The notes below the pieces were generated by a model, which made no database searches, was not told where the DNA came from, and was given only the letters and a program-made list of their open reading frames with translations. A program made the translations under genes and the position numbers. Positions 24,252-34,696 of a stretch of 64,000 bases of DNA are shown here, one piece after another. Source of the DNA: Liquidambar formosana (taxonomy: Eukaryota > Streptophyta > Magnoliopsida > Saxifragales > Altingiaceae); the NCBI GenBank assembly GCA_039720395.1, contig CM077833.1, positions 12,275,133 to 12,339,132 of the forward strand. The letters run 5' to 3'. Each line of letters starts with the position of its first letter. Position 1 is the first letter of the stretch.

Positions 24252-25989
24252 ATGGCTGACGAAGCAACTAGTGAAGGGGGTTTTTGATGTTGAGACTTGT
24301 TTGAAGGCTATCATGACCAAGCTTGATTACACCACTGATGTATCCGAGAGAGCATTGAAAATGGCCCAAGATATCCAACATAAGATGTCGGAACCCGAAC
24401 AGAATAATGGCCGTACCCCGGGGGATAACACCGAAAATGGGACCCAATCTGGAGAAGGCACTAAGACCAATGAGGGAGGAAGTACTAAGCCCAAGGGGAA
24501 TGAATCACCCGAAATTTTTAACCTAGAAGGGGGAAGTAAGGGGAAGACCTCTGATACAGACTCTGTGTTGGCTAGCAAGGTAGAAGCCTTGGAAAGAACT
24601 ATAAAGGGAATCCGTAGGACAGATGACATGGTGGATGTACGTACCCTATCTTTGTTTCCTCAAGCTCATATTCCACTACAATTCAAGATGCCCGAATTAG
24701 AAAAGTTTGATGGAACAGGTTGCCCTAAGACCCATTTGAAGATGTATGTACGAGCTATGCACCCTCGAGGAGCGACAGATGAACTCTTGGCCCAAATATT
24801 CCATGAAACCCTAGCCACTTCTGCCTTAAAGTGGTTCCTAGCCTTGGATGAGAATAGAACCCGGACATGGGAAGACATATGTAATGAGTTTTCGGAGCAC
24901 TACAAGTATAACACTGAGGTGGATGTCACAAGAAGGGACCTAAAGACCACGAAACAAGGGGTTAATGAGACTTTTTCCGCTTTCATCACAAGGTAGAGGC
25001 AAAAGGCCTCGAAAATGGCTGATAGACCGAATGAGGAAGATCAGATTCAGTTGGTGGTTAAGAACCTATTGCCGGTGTATCACAAACACCTCTTTGCTCA
25101 CTACTTCCCTAATTTCAAGGCTCTTATCGGAGCAGGTACACAAGTTGAGGATGCCATTGCCGATGGGTCAATCAAGACAGAAGAAGTCCAAAAGAGCCGC
25201 AGGCCAAACTTTGCTAGGAAAAACAATGCCGAGGTCAATGCCATAGCCCAACCCATTCAACCTATCTCCCTAAATGACACCAACCCACCTTGCCAATTCA
25301 CTTAGTTGCATATGCCACTTGAAAAAGTGCTTGAGAAACTAAAAAGCCGAGGCCTGTTGAAACCTCTCAACCCAAGACCACCACCAAACCCATTGCCTAA
25401 GAGCTACAATGAGAATGAATACTGCAAATTCCACCAAGCCAAAGGCCACTCAACCAACCGTTGCTATCGCCTTAGGCATGAGATCTAAGACTTACTTGAC
25501 AAACAAATCATCTCACCACCAACTCCACCAAATCGCCCAAATGTCACCCAAAATCCACTTCCCTCTCATAATTCATCCAACTCCATAAATGCCATTGAAG
25601 CCGACCCATCTCGACCTTGCCTACCCATAAAACAATACACCCCATTACCCATGTCCTTGACCCAAGCCTTTCACCAATGCTGTAACAAAGGCTTTATCAT
25701 ACCTCACCTTCCAAAACCAAGACCCCAAACACCCCATCAATATTGCCAATACCATGGTATACCCGGCCATGACACTGAGGACTGTGCTATGTTGAGAAAG
25801 GTCGTCCAAGACCTCATTGATCAAAAGACCCTACGATTGCCAAAGAAGTCTATCCAACAGCAGTTGAAAGAGAGGTATGAAGCAGGAGACCCTCAAGTGG
25901 GGCTATTAGGAGAACCTTCGGGGAAATTTGATTACTATGTGCTTTATCCTGATCCATTGCCGAGTGAGCCCATAATTCCCACTGGCTAG
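24252..25989 (+). pseudogene. gag of element B
   Basis: Structural Gag that would form the virus-like particle. It starts at ATG 24252 (MADEATSEGG). A frameshift in the G-run/T-run at 24276-24285 moves coding into the frame that is then kept to 31380. The capsid-type part has PELEKFDGTGCPKTHLKMYV and the nucleocapsid part two C-x2-H-x4-H-x4-C motifs (CKFHQAKGHSTNRC near 25426, CQYHGIPGHDTEDC near 25747). In-frame stops are at 24994, 25303, 25486 and 25987. Against A, the ones at 25486 (CAA to TAA) and 25987 (TGG to TAG) are C-to-T type changes. The N-terminal third is Gln/Asn/Gly/Ser-rich and acidic. Confidence 0.9.
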
Positions 25990-26013
25990 GATGATATACC
26001 TGAAGAGGTAAAG

Positions 26014-27819
26014 ATGGAGGACATTGATATGATTAAATGGGATAACCTAATGGGTGACGCAAATGAGATTGATGACATATGGGCTAGTGATGAAGAAGTA
26101 GACCACATGACAAGAGGGGGGCGCCATTTCAAACCTCCGCACTTGGAATCTGATAATCCACTGGGTGAGTTAGATAAGCGCCTTGATGTGCAAGAAGAAA
26201 AAGATGAAGTACTCCGACAGTTGAAGAAGACCAATGCCAATATCACCATATGGGGCTTGCTTATGGCCTCTCACAAACACAGACAGATAGTGCTGAAGTT
26301 GCTTAACCAAATACAGGTTCTGGTCGATTTGTCTCCTGAGGGATTGGTGAATCTAGTAAACCCTGCTCCGAAAAATTCCACTATAGTGTTCATAGAGGCT
26401 GACTTACCTAAGAGTGGGCCAAGCCACTCCCAAGCTCTACACATAACTGTTGACACCATGGGAAAGATGGTTCCCACGGTCTTGATTGATAATGGTTCCG
26501 CGCTGAATGTATGTCCCTTGAGAACTGCAACTGTTTTGGGCTTGGGGCCCACTGATTTCACTCCATCTGGGCAGACAGTGAGGGTGTATGATAATACCCG
26601 TAGAGAAGTAATTGAGGTAATCACTTTACCTTTAATCATGGGACCCATGGAGTTCAGAGTAGAGTTTCAAGTCCTGGATGTGCCGTCTTGTTTTAATCTG
26701 TTATTGGGAAGGCCTTGGATTCATCCTGCTGGGGCTGTACCATCATCATTGCATCAAAAGGTAAAGTTCCCACATGAGGGAGCCATTGTTATGCTTCAAG
26801 GGGACTATGATTTGAAAATGGCAGGAGTACCCATATGTAAAATAAAACCAGAAGCAGTTGAGATACCCTTGTTGGGGTTTGAGTATGTGCAGTGCATAGA
26901 AAAGGAGTTGGAAAAGGAAGAATTGATACCCCTTGACTATTGTCCCCATGGTAAATTACATATTGGTGAGATAATGCGGAAAATGAATTTCTTCCCGGGT
27001 ATAGGCCTAGGGCGTCGCCAACAAGGACTCCCCTATTCTATTCAAAGCTGGATTGTTTCCTATACTTTTGGGTTAGGATATGAGCCCACTAAGAATGACT
27101 ATGCAGAAATGACAAGGAGGAATAAGGAGAAGGGAAAAGCTAGAGTCGAAGGAAGGGTGCCAAATTTTAAGATTTCACCATATAGGTCAACTCTGAATGG
27201 CTATTTTATCAAAGAGGGAGATGACTTCCTGTACTATGGGTTCCCAGAGCCTATGATCAATCCAACAACCAAGATCAGAATCCCAGGGTTTGAGATTTTC
27301 TTCACCGAGTGGTATCCAATCACCGGTGAGATGGTGGATGATGAAGCCATGAATGACAATTGTTGGGAGGAGAAAGAAGAAGACTGGGTGGAGCATATGG
27401 ATTCTGAAACCATGACCACTTTGTTCCAAGATATGGTCTTTACTATGGGGTTTGAATGTGTACAAGAGGAAGAGCCATCATACTATTACACTTTTTACCC
27501 AAGTTCTGATCCAGCATTGGCAGATAGAGATTTTTGTGACAAGTACTTTACAGAGGGGCCGAATCCTCAGAGCTTGACAAGTTGGTACAATTCTATAGGA
27601 AAGAAGAAAAAAGACTCGGTAGAGCATGTGGACACCGATGCTATGGTCACCATGTTCCAAGATATGGTTCTTACTATGGGGGAGTCAGCATCAGAAGATT
27701 GCCAAGATTCGTCAATTCATCATGCAACCATGCCGCTTCACAATTGGTACCTAGAAGATGGAGCCATTGCAAAGATCCTAGAAGAGCAAAATCATGACCT
27801 GCCTGATAGTAGCTTGTAG
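26014..27819 (+). pseudogene. Protease, G-patch-like and linker region of element B
   Basis: A 601-codon open frame contiguous with gag. Residues 1-60 are acidic (DDIWASDEEVDHMTRGG). The aspartic protease core VPTVLIDNGSALNVCPL has its catalytic Asp at residue 159 (codon 26488-26490) in a DNG rather than DTG context, followed by GPMEFRVEFQVLD and FNLLLGRPWIHPAGAV. A G-patch-like segment (MRKMNFFPGIGLGRRQQG, near residue 325) and TFGLGYEPT follow. Near the C-terminus a segment is doubled (VEHMDSETMTTLFQDMVFTMG and VEHVDTDAMVTMFQDMVLTMG). The protein ends LPDSSL, as in A. This segment has no internal stop, but the upstream gag frame does. Confidence 0.85.
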
Positions 27820-28001
27820 TTTCCTTAGTTAGAGTATTTCCTGCTTTCAATAAAGTGTGTCCGCCTATCCCACTTTGTGGAGTTAGGAGTCGTTTCATAG
27901 TTGTGACACCAAATTTTGTTTCCTTTTTTGTCTTCAAGTTTGTGTCTTTTTGTTAGTTCCTTTAATAAAGTGTGTTTCTTTTATACATTGTTAGCTTGCA
28001 G
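27816..28001 (+). other. Candidate pro-pol intron of element B
   Basis: Four in-frame stops (27817, 27829, 27898, 27904) separate protease from RT, although both are in the same frame. GT at 27816 (CTT|GTAGTT) and the acceptor TTAGCTTGCAG ending at 28001 enclose 186 nt, divisible by three. Its removal fuses the frames exactly at SVSFLSSMDIYGMDID. The acceptor is preceded by a T-rich tract. The corresponding site in A encloses 165 nt, also divisible by three. Confidence 0.5.
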
Positions 28002-29560
28002 TGTTTCTTTTCTCTCTTCTATGGATATTTATGGCATGGATATAGATCCTAGGAATGACGTCCCCCCGGAGCTCGTCGAGCGAAGGAAAAGGGGTGTCAC
28101 CGAACCTAACATGGATGAATTAGAATCAATCAATTTAGGAACAAATGAATTGCCAAAGATAATTAAAATTGGGATAACCCTCTCACCACTTGAAAAGGAA
28201 AAGCTGATAGCTCTCTTAAAGGCCAACATAACAGCCTTTGCATGGTCTTATGAAGACATGCCCGGCATAGATCCTGACATTGTGCAGCATTTCATCCCCA
28301 CTAATCCCCTTAAAAAGCCGGTAAAGCAAAAATTAAGAAGGCTAAAACCTGAATGGGCATTGAAGGTAAAGGAGGAAGTAACCAAGCAACTCGACGCAGG
28401 GTTCCTACAGGTTGTGGAGTATCCCAAGTGGTTATCCAATATAGTGCCCGTGCCTAAAAAGGATGGAAAAGTAAGAATGTGTGTGGATTTTCGAGATCTT
28501 AATGCAGCAAGCCTAAAGGATGATTTTCCTTTGCCCCACATTGATGTATTGGTAGATAGTACTGTAGGACATGCACTCCTCTCTTTCATGGATGGGTTTT
28601 CTGGATACAATTAGATAAAGATGGCGCCGCAAGATATGGAGAAAACAGCCTTTATCACACAGTGGGGAACATATTGTTACAAGGTGATGCCGTTCGATTT
28701 GAGAAATGCTGGGGCTACCTATCAGACAGCTGCTACAACATTGCTGCATGACATGATCCATAAGGAGGTGGAAGTGTATGTGGACGATATGATCGTGAAG
28801 TCCGTGGATCGAGAAGGACACTTTATGGCACTAGAAAGGTTCCTAGAGCGAGCAAAAAAGTATAACCTGCGATTGAATCCTCAGAAATGCGCCTTTGGTG
28901 TCACTGTAGGCAAGCTATTAGGATTTATGATTACTCAGAGGGGAATCGAGGTCGATCTGGGAAAAATTAAGGCCATTGTAGAGATAGAGCCGCCTAGCAC
29001 AGAAAAGCAGATTCGAGGATTTTTGGGGAGAATTCAGTATATAAGCAGGTTCATCGCTAACTTAACCATGGTGTGTGAGCCGATTTTCAAGTTGCTTAAG
29101 AAAGGTGTGCCGAAGGTATGGAACGAAGAATGTCAAGAAGCTTTTGAGACTATTAAAAGGTATTTGAGTAATCCACCAATTCTAGTTCCCCCGCGACAAG
29201 GTGAGCCGTTATTGTTATATTTGACGGTCACTGAAACCGCGACGGGAGCTATGCTAGCTCAGTACCTCGAGGGGTCAAAAAAGGGGAATGCCATTTATTA
29301 CCTAAGCAAGAAGATGACAGACTATAAGGTGAAGTACAATGCCATAGAGAAGGCTTGTGTGGCTTTGGTGTGGGCAACTCAGAAACTCCGTCACTACATG
29401 ATGTCATATGAGGTTTTCTTGATAAGTCGTATGGACCCGCTGAAGTACTTGATAGAAAGGTCGGTTTTATCCTACAGAACTGCTCGTTGGTCGATTCTTC
29501 TCAATGAATTCGACATAAAGTATGTAACACAGAAGTCAGTGAAAGGAAATGTCATTGCAG
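28002..29560 (+). pseudogene. Reverse transcriptase and RNase H of element B
   Basis: RT landmarks in order are KLRRLKPEWALKVKEEV, VPVPKKDGKVRMCVDFRDLN, FPLPHIDVLVDS, FMDGFSGYN, then TAFITQWGTYCYKVMPF. The catalytic YVDD is at 28777-28788, followed by NPQKCAFGV. Retroviral-type RNase H follows (LYLTVTETATGAMLAQYL; AIEKACVALVWATQKLRHY). The frame is open except for TAG at 28612-28614, after FSGYN, where A has CAG (Gln). MPFDLRNAGATYQ has Asp where A has Gly. The enzyme copied element RNA into DNA in the particle; this copy could not make full-length pol. Confidence 0.92.
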
Positions 29561-29639
29561 ATTACTTGGCTAGCTGCCTTGTGGCGTCATCAGAACAATT
29601 TAATGATCAATTCCCTGATGAAGATGTCCTGGAAATCAG

Positions 29640-30060
29640 AAAGAAGAGTTGGAAAGTATACTTCGATGGAGCTGCAAACAAAAGAGGGTATGGGATAGGG
29701 GTTCTACTCGTCTCACCTGAAGAAGCATTCACACCTTTGGCGGTTAAGTTAGGGTTTGAAGCAACCAACAACATTGCTGAGTATGAAGCCTGCATCCTTG
29801 CGTTGGAAGCTGCACTAGAATTGGGGATTAAAGAGTTAGAGGTTTTCAGAGATTCAGCACTGATCATCTGCCAGATAAAGGGAGAGTGGAAGACTCGTGA
29901 TGAGAAGCTGCTGCCATATCACGCATACTTAGAAGCCTTGACTAAGGAATTTGTGGAAATAGAGTTCAATTATTTGTCAAGAAATAAGAATCAGTTCGCT
30001 GATGCTTTGGCAACTCTAGCTTCTATGGTGGAAATCCCAGATGGTGGGAATGTAAAACCG
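29640..30060 (+). pseudogene. Second, archaeal-type RNase H of element B
   Basis: Part of the same pol frame. The domain starts WKVYFDGAANKRGYGIGVLL, continues with NNIAEYEACILALEAALELG and FRDSALIICQIKGEWKTRDE, and ends near NQFADALATLASMVEI. Asp, Glu and Asp at the usual acidic positions are present. An additional RNase H between the retroviral RNase H and integrase is established for the Tat lineage and supports the classification of both A and B. The domain itself is uninterrupted. Confidence 0.88.
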
Positions 30061-30099
30061 TTGGTGATAGAATGTAGAGAAAAACCTGTGTATTGCTGC

Positions 30100-31380
30100 T
30101 CTATTCGAGAAAGAGAGTTGAAAGATGGCCATCCTTGGTACCATGACATCATGAAATTCATTGAGGAAAGGGAATATCCGGAAGGAGCATCCCGCATTGA
30201 TAGGAGAACACTAAGGAGGCTAGCAAGTCACTATGTTTTGTGTGGAGGAAAGCTATACCGAAGGTCATACGATGGGGTCCATCTGTTGTGTGTCACCGAG
30301 GAAGAAGCTGAACGTCTTGTTAGTGAAATCCATAAAGGAGTTGGAGCACCGCACATGAATGGTTATATGCTAGCCAAGAAAATCATGAGGTTGGGCTACT
30401 ATTGGTCTACAATGGAGAGAGATTGCCATGCACATGTCAAGAAGTGTCACAAGTGTCAGGTCTTTGCTAATGGACAACACTTGCCTTCCATGCCATTAAC
30501 AAGCATGACATCACCATGGCCTTTTGCAGTGTGAGGAATAGATATAATTGGGTAGATTAAGCCGAAAGCCTCCAATGGGCATGAATACATCTTGGTAGCT
30601 ATTGATTACTTCACTAAGTGGGTAGAGGCAGCATCTTTCAAGACCCTGAATGCCAAGAAGGTAGCCCAGTTCATACAGCTCAACATCATCTACAGGTATG
30701 GGGTACCCCATGAGATTATTTCAGACAATGGTCAGCATTTTCAGAAAGAAACCAAGGGGCTTTTGCAGAAATACAACATAGTGCACTATCTATCCTCCCC
30801 TTATCGCCCGCAGACTAATGGGGCAGTGGAGGCCGCCAACAAAAATGTTAAGAAGATACTACAGAAAACAGTTGACACTTACACTGATTGGCATGAGAAG
30901 TTACCCTTAGCCTTATGGGGCTATAGAACATCTGTAAGATCGTCAACAGGGGCTACCCCCTATTCTTTGGTGTATGGGATGGAGGCTGTTTTGCCTATTG
31001 AGTTGGAGGTACCATCACTACGGGTTGCCATGGAGAGTCAGATAGCAGAAGTAGATTGGGTTAAGAACCGTTATGATGAGCTGGCATTGCTCGATGAAAA
31101 GCGATTGAGGCCCTTATATCATGTGCAGGGATATCAGCGAAGGGTTGCAAGAGCATTCAACAAGCATGTCAAAGACCGAGGTTTGAAGACAGGGGATTTG
31201 GTGTTGAAAGAAATCAGAGCTCCAATTTTTGATCCACGAGGGAAGTTCAAGCCAAGTTGGGGTGGCCCATATGTCATTAAAGAGATATTGCCAAAAGGGG
31301 CTGTTCGCCTCATGGATTTGGATGGAATTGAGTTCGCTCGTCCTACCAACTTGGATCAATTGAAGAAATATCATGTGTAA
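30100..31380 (+). pseudogene. Integrase of element B
   Basis: The zinc-binding region shows HKGVGAPHMNG and CHKCQ, and the catalytic core has Asp at 30604-30606 (VAIDYFTKW), Asp at 30724-30726 (SDNGQHF) and Glu at 30829-30831 (GAVEAANK). The C-terminal part ends LDQLKKYHV before TAA at 31378, with no chromodomain. Stops at 30532 (TGA where A has Trp) and 30553 (TAG where A has Gln) interrupt it between the zinc finger and the core. From 30592 to the end it is open. Confidence 0.92.
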
Positions 31381-31722
31381 GGCCTACTAGGTTGAAAACC
31401 CATCAGGGCGGCCTAAGCAAAAGTTAAGGCATTTGAACTACGAGGGCCTGATTCCCTATTCCTAAAGAAAAAAAAAAAAAAAAAAAAAAAAAAAAGGAAG
31501 AAAAAAAAAAGAAAAAAAAAAAAGAAAAGAAGAAAAAAGGATGGGGATATGTAGGCAACCCATAAAGTTACCTTGGGTACGGTCCAAACAACACCACAAC
31601 AACAAATCTCAAAATTAAATTATTATTGGCAATTCATTTGGAACTAATTGATTGACAAAGCAATTTATTGGTGTTAGATAAAGAACTATTGACATGCCAT
31701 AGATATCCTATTTCTAAAGTCT
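31381..31722. other. Spacer between convergent pol and PMD ends (element B)
   Basis: Non-coding 342 bp between the end of pol on the plus strand and the end of the antisense PMD gene. It contains an almost pure A/G tract at 31468-31540. Element A has the complementary tract at 4028-4106. Confidence 0.75.
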
Positions 31723-33009
31723 TCAAGTCCTTTTGTTCTTCTTCAGAGTCTCTTGGTTTGCTTTCTTCTCCTTTCTTTCAAGTCTTCGCTTCTTTTGTAA
31801 ATCATGGGCATGTGCTGCTTCCACTGCTTCCAGAATATCTTCCCTGCAAAATCCAAGTCTTGTGTCCTTGGTAAGGTCATAAATCCTGTCCCTGCATAGG
31901 GTTTCTCTTTCACCCAAGCTAGTCTTTAACCATGTCTTGTATTCAGGGCTCATGACATAAGGCCCATCAGTGTTTTCAACTCGAGTCAGTTTCAGCTGGT
32001 TAGTCCATCTAGTCTTGGCCCACTTAACCATTGTGGGGCCCATAGGTTCAACAGAATGATCAAATACCACAGAAGTAGGTATGGTTTGCATGGCACCCAT
32101 CTGACGAAGGATTCTTGAAGTCCAATAGAATGAAGTTGATCTCAACCCTATAAGCTTGACCATAGCACACCCAGAAGATCGAAAAAGAATTTGTTCCTTG
32201 CATCCCCATGTGAGGACAAACCACTTGATGTTTCGCCATGAGAGAGTTTGGAAGTAGCCTAACCATTCCCTCAAGGAAAATTGACCAGGAAGTTCTACTC
32301 GACGGCAACAATAATGTTGGGGTTTGTATGGGTTAATGATAGCAGGAGATAAGAAGTTAAGCCTTTCGAGAAGCCACATCTACAACAGAATGGGGCTCCT
32401 TCCTAATGGGGCTTGTGGATTATCATGAGCTTTGTCTAAGCTATTCAGGGTTTCAGCTAGCACCATGGGAATCAGGTTGTTATGCTCAAGAAGAAAAGGG
32501 ATCAATTCACAAATTTGAATAGCGACATAGAGAGTCCCCATGGAGATAAGGAAGCGACCAATCAAACAGAAAGCAAGAGCGTGTTGTGTATTAAGGTTGA
32601 AATTCAGGGTACCTTTGCTATCATGAGCCAAAAAGGAAGTTGCTATTTCCATGAGATTCACCATGTGATCCTTCACGAATATGGAGACCTCTTGTTGAGA
32701 AATCCCAAGGAAGTTGGAAAAGGAAATCAGGTAACTTGAGCGTGGAGTAGGGAGGATGAAAGGTCCTACAGGTGAAACTCCATACAAAGCGCAGAATTCC
32801 TCCATTGTTGGGCATAGCTCTTCGTAGTTGAAACGGAATACATGAAGTTGGGGATCCCAAAAATATGTAGCAGCAGTAAGAAGAGTGGTTTCAAGCTTCA
32901 CATGCATCAAAGAAAACAACGGATCCAAGCAGTAGCGCTTGAACTCCTTCCTTGCCTCCGCACTCATAACCTTCAGAAAATCACTCAAGAGTTTGTCTAG
33001 GGCTTCCAT
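31723..33009 (-). pseudogene. Antisense PMD-like gene of element B (one stop)
   Basis: A 428-codon frame on the strand opposite to gag-pol. It starts at ATG 33009 (MEALDKLLSDFLKVMSAEA). Residues about 40-75 have TYFWDPQLHVFRF and ELCPTMEEFCALYGVSP, the pattern typical of the plant mobile domain (aminotransferase-like, PMD). The middle continues with FVKDHMVNLMEIATSFLAH and AFCLIGRFLIS; the C-terminus is a Lys/Arg-rich tail (KKRRLERKEKKANQ). One stop (TAG at 32382-32380) interrupts it, where A has CAA. Despite that it is far better kept than gag-pol. A TATA-like TATAAAA lies at 33065-33059 and a GC palindrome at 33151-33236. PMD function is not settled; host relatives act in silencing and development. 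No splice sites are needed within this ORF. Confidence 0.78.
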
Positions 33010-33058
33010 AACTTGCTCTCAATGAATGTAAGTAGGGTTTGAGACCCCTTGGATGTGA

Positions 33059-33065
33059 TTTTATA
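33059..33065 (-). promoter_or_regulatory. TATA-like box of antisense PMD gene
   Basis: TCCTATAAAATC read on the minus strand, 50 bp before the ATG at 33009 and about 86 bp after the palindrome at 33151-33236. It resembles the LTR TATA context CCCTATAAATAC. Confidence 0.5.
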
Positions 33066-33150
33066 GGAAAAAATTCAGAAATCCATGTTTTGGAAGGTGG
33101 AATTCCGTCAAAATAGGAAGTTTCCTAAAAACAGGCGAAACACTGCCTCA

Positions 33151-33236
33151 GGCTCGGGTGACCACCCAGGCCTGGGCGGCTAGCCGCCTGGGCCCAGGCG
33201 GCTAGCCGCCCAGCCCCAGGTGGTCACCCGAGGCCG
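33151..33236. promoter_or_regulatory. GC-rich near-palindrome upstream of antisense PMD gene
   Basis: Same element as in the LTR U3 regions: outer arms CTCGGGTGACCACC and GGTGGTCACCCGAG, inner GGCGGCTAGCCGCC twice. It is internal to B, far from either LTR, and on the promoter side of the antisense PMD gene. Confidence 0.65.
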
Positions 33237-33482
33237 CCGCTTTGTTTCGCCCATTTTTGCCCTGTTATGCCTTCGTTTGGCCCTTTTGTGATATTTTGAC
33301 TCTTTTATGCTTGATTTAAGCCCATTTTTCATACAATACAAGATCATATCATTGCAATCAAGTTCAACATAGATTCATCAAGTATCCATAATAGGAGTTC
33401 AAGGTTGGGAATTGAAATTCCTAATTAATACATGACAAGAAGATAATAGATTCCAACATTCCTAACAAGAGGTGAGTGAAAC

Positions 33483-33899
33483 TCAATGATTCCCTGTGGG
33501 CCTTCTCTTTCGACTTGGCCCAGCTCCATCATGTCCTGAACGAGGTGCTCTAGAAGGGGGCATATCCTGTGGTGGATGAGATGATGATGCCTGTTGCAAA
33601 GAAAGATAATGAGTTAGTAGGGTAATGGTGCCAATCCTAGTTGAAAGTTGATAAAGATGATCACTTACTTGGGGATTCAAGCGTGCCTCCAAAACTGAGT
33701 TCTCTAAACTCATTCGCACAAGATCCCTCCTTAATCCTTCATTGAGTTCAATGCATTCCTGGGCGTACTCCCGTGGAACCTAGGAAAGTATGAACATGGT
33801 TAACAACAATGAAAGAATCCAATTTCAAGAAGGTAAGAGGTTAGAACTCACATTCACATAATATGGATACTTGATGTTAGAATCATTGCTAGAAGCCAT
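33483..33899 (-). CDS. Small antisense three-exon gene (88 aa predicted)
   Basis: Not a recognised family. Exon 1 is 33899-33852 (MASSNDSNIKYPYYVN), exon 2 is 33779-33669 (VPREYAQECIELNEGLRRDL.., 37 residues) and exon 3 is 33590-33483 (ASSSHPPQDMPPSRAPRSGH.., ending PSRKRRPTGNH and TGA). Intron 1 (33851-33780, 72 nt) has donor GTGAGT and acceptor TTTCCTAG; intron 2 (33668-33591, 78 nt) has donor GTAAGT and acceptor CTTTGCAACAG. Both are phase 0 and the joined frame is open. Exon 2 is likely helical, possibly coiled coil; the tail is basic and nuclear-signal-like. The leader (33900-34130) is CT/CA-rich with CAACAACAACAACAA, like plant 5' UTRs. It is antisense to gag-pol. It might be a truncated part of a longer captured gene or a spliced companion of the PMD gene. 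Confidence 0.6.
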
Positions 33900-34187
33900 T
33901 GATGATGGTTGAGCTTGTATGTGAGAAAAATGGGTTTGATAAGAAAGATGATGAATTTGATCTTGCAAATGGATGCTTGTTGTTGTTGTTGAATGACTTG
34001 TTCTTGATGCTATTTCATGCACACAACTTGAATTGAAAGTGAAACTTTGAATGAGGATGTGTGTGTGAGTGTTGGGAGAAGATGGAATGAGTTTCTAGAG
34101 AGAGAAACTCTCTATTTTCGAAATTGGGTGTGTGTGTGCATCAAATGGGGGTCAAGGGTTTAAAAACCCAGAATTTTGAGGACCCTA

Positions 34188-34270
34188 GCCTCGAGTAACC
34201 GCCCAGCATGGGGCGGCAAGCTGCCTGGGCTTGGGCGGCAAGCCACCAGCAGCCAGGTGGTCACCCCCCC
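34188..34270. promoter_or_regulatory. Degenerate GC palindrome upstream of small antisense gene
   Basis: CCTCGAGTAACCGCCC, GGGCGGCAAGC and CAGGTGGTCACCCCC form a decayed copy of the family palindrome. It lies about 290 bp before the ATG at 33899 on the minus strand. A weak TATA-like TTTTTAAACCC lies at about 34158-34168. Confidence 0.5.
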
Positions 34271-34696
34271 TTGCTCACTCCGTTGCGCTTGTTTGGCCTT
34301 TGCTCGCCTATTCGCGCTTTTGAACCCTCTTTGAGATGCAATCTCAAGCATGTTTTGAGTTGAAAAATGAATGAATATCTTGACTTTGTTTGACATGAAA
34401 TGGTTTTGAAATGGATTGCATTGGTAGCCCTTGTGTGGGCATGGCACGCTAGTAGGGTTGAACAACCTTCTCTATGCATATGATTTTTGATCATTTGGGA
34501 TGAATTCCCTCCTATGTCACTATGATTCATTGTCATTTGGGATAAAGATACCTTCCCTATATGCATATGAATGATTGGTTTCATGAGGAGAATGTGTCTC
34601 TTATATGAGTTGATGTTTGAGTTGAGGCATGAATAGCCTCCATGTGAGATGACTTGGTGAGATTGTTGAGTGTTGGTAAGTAGAAGCTTGCCTTTA

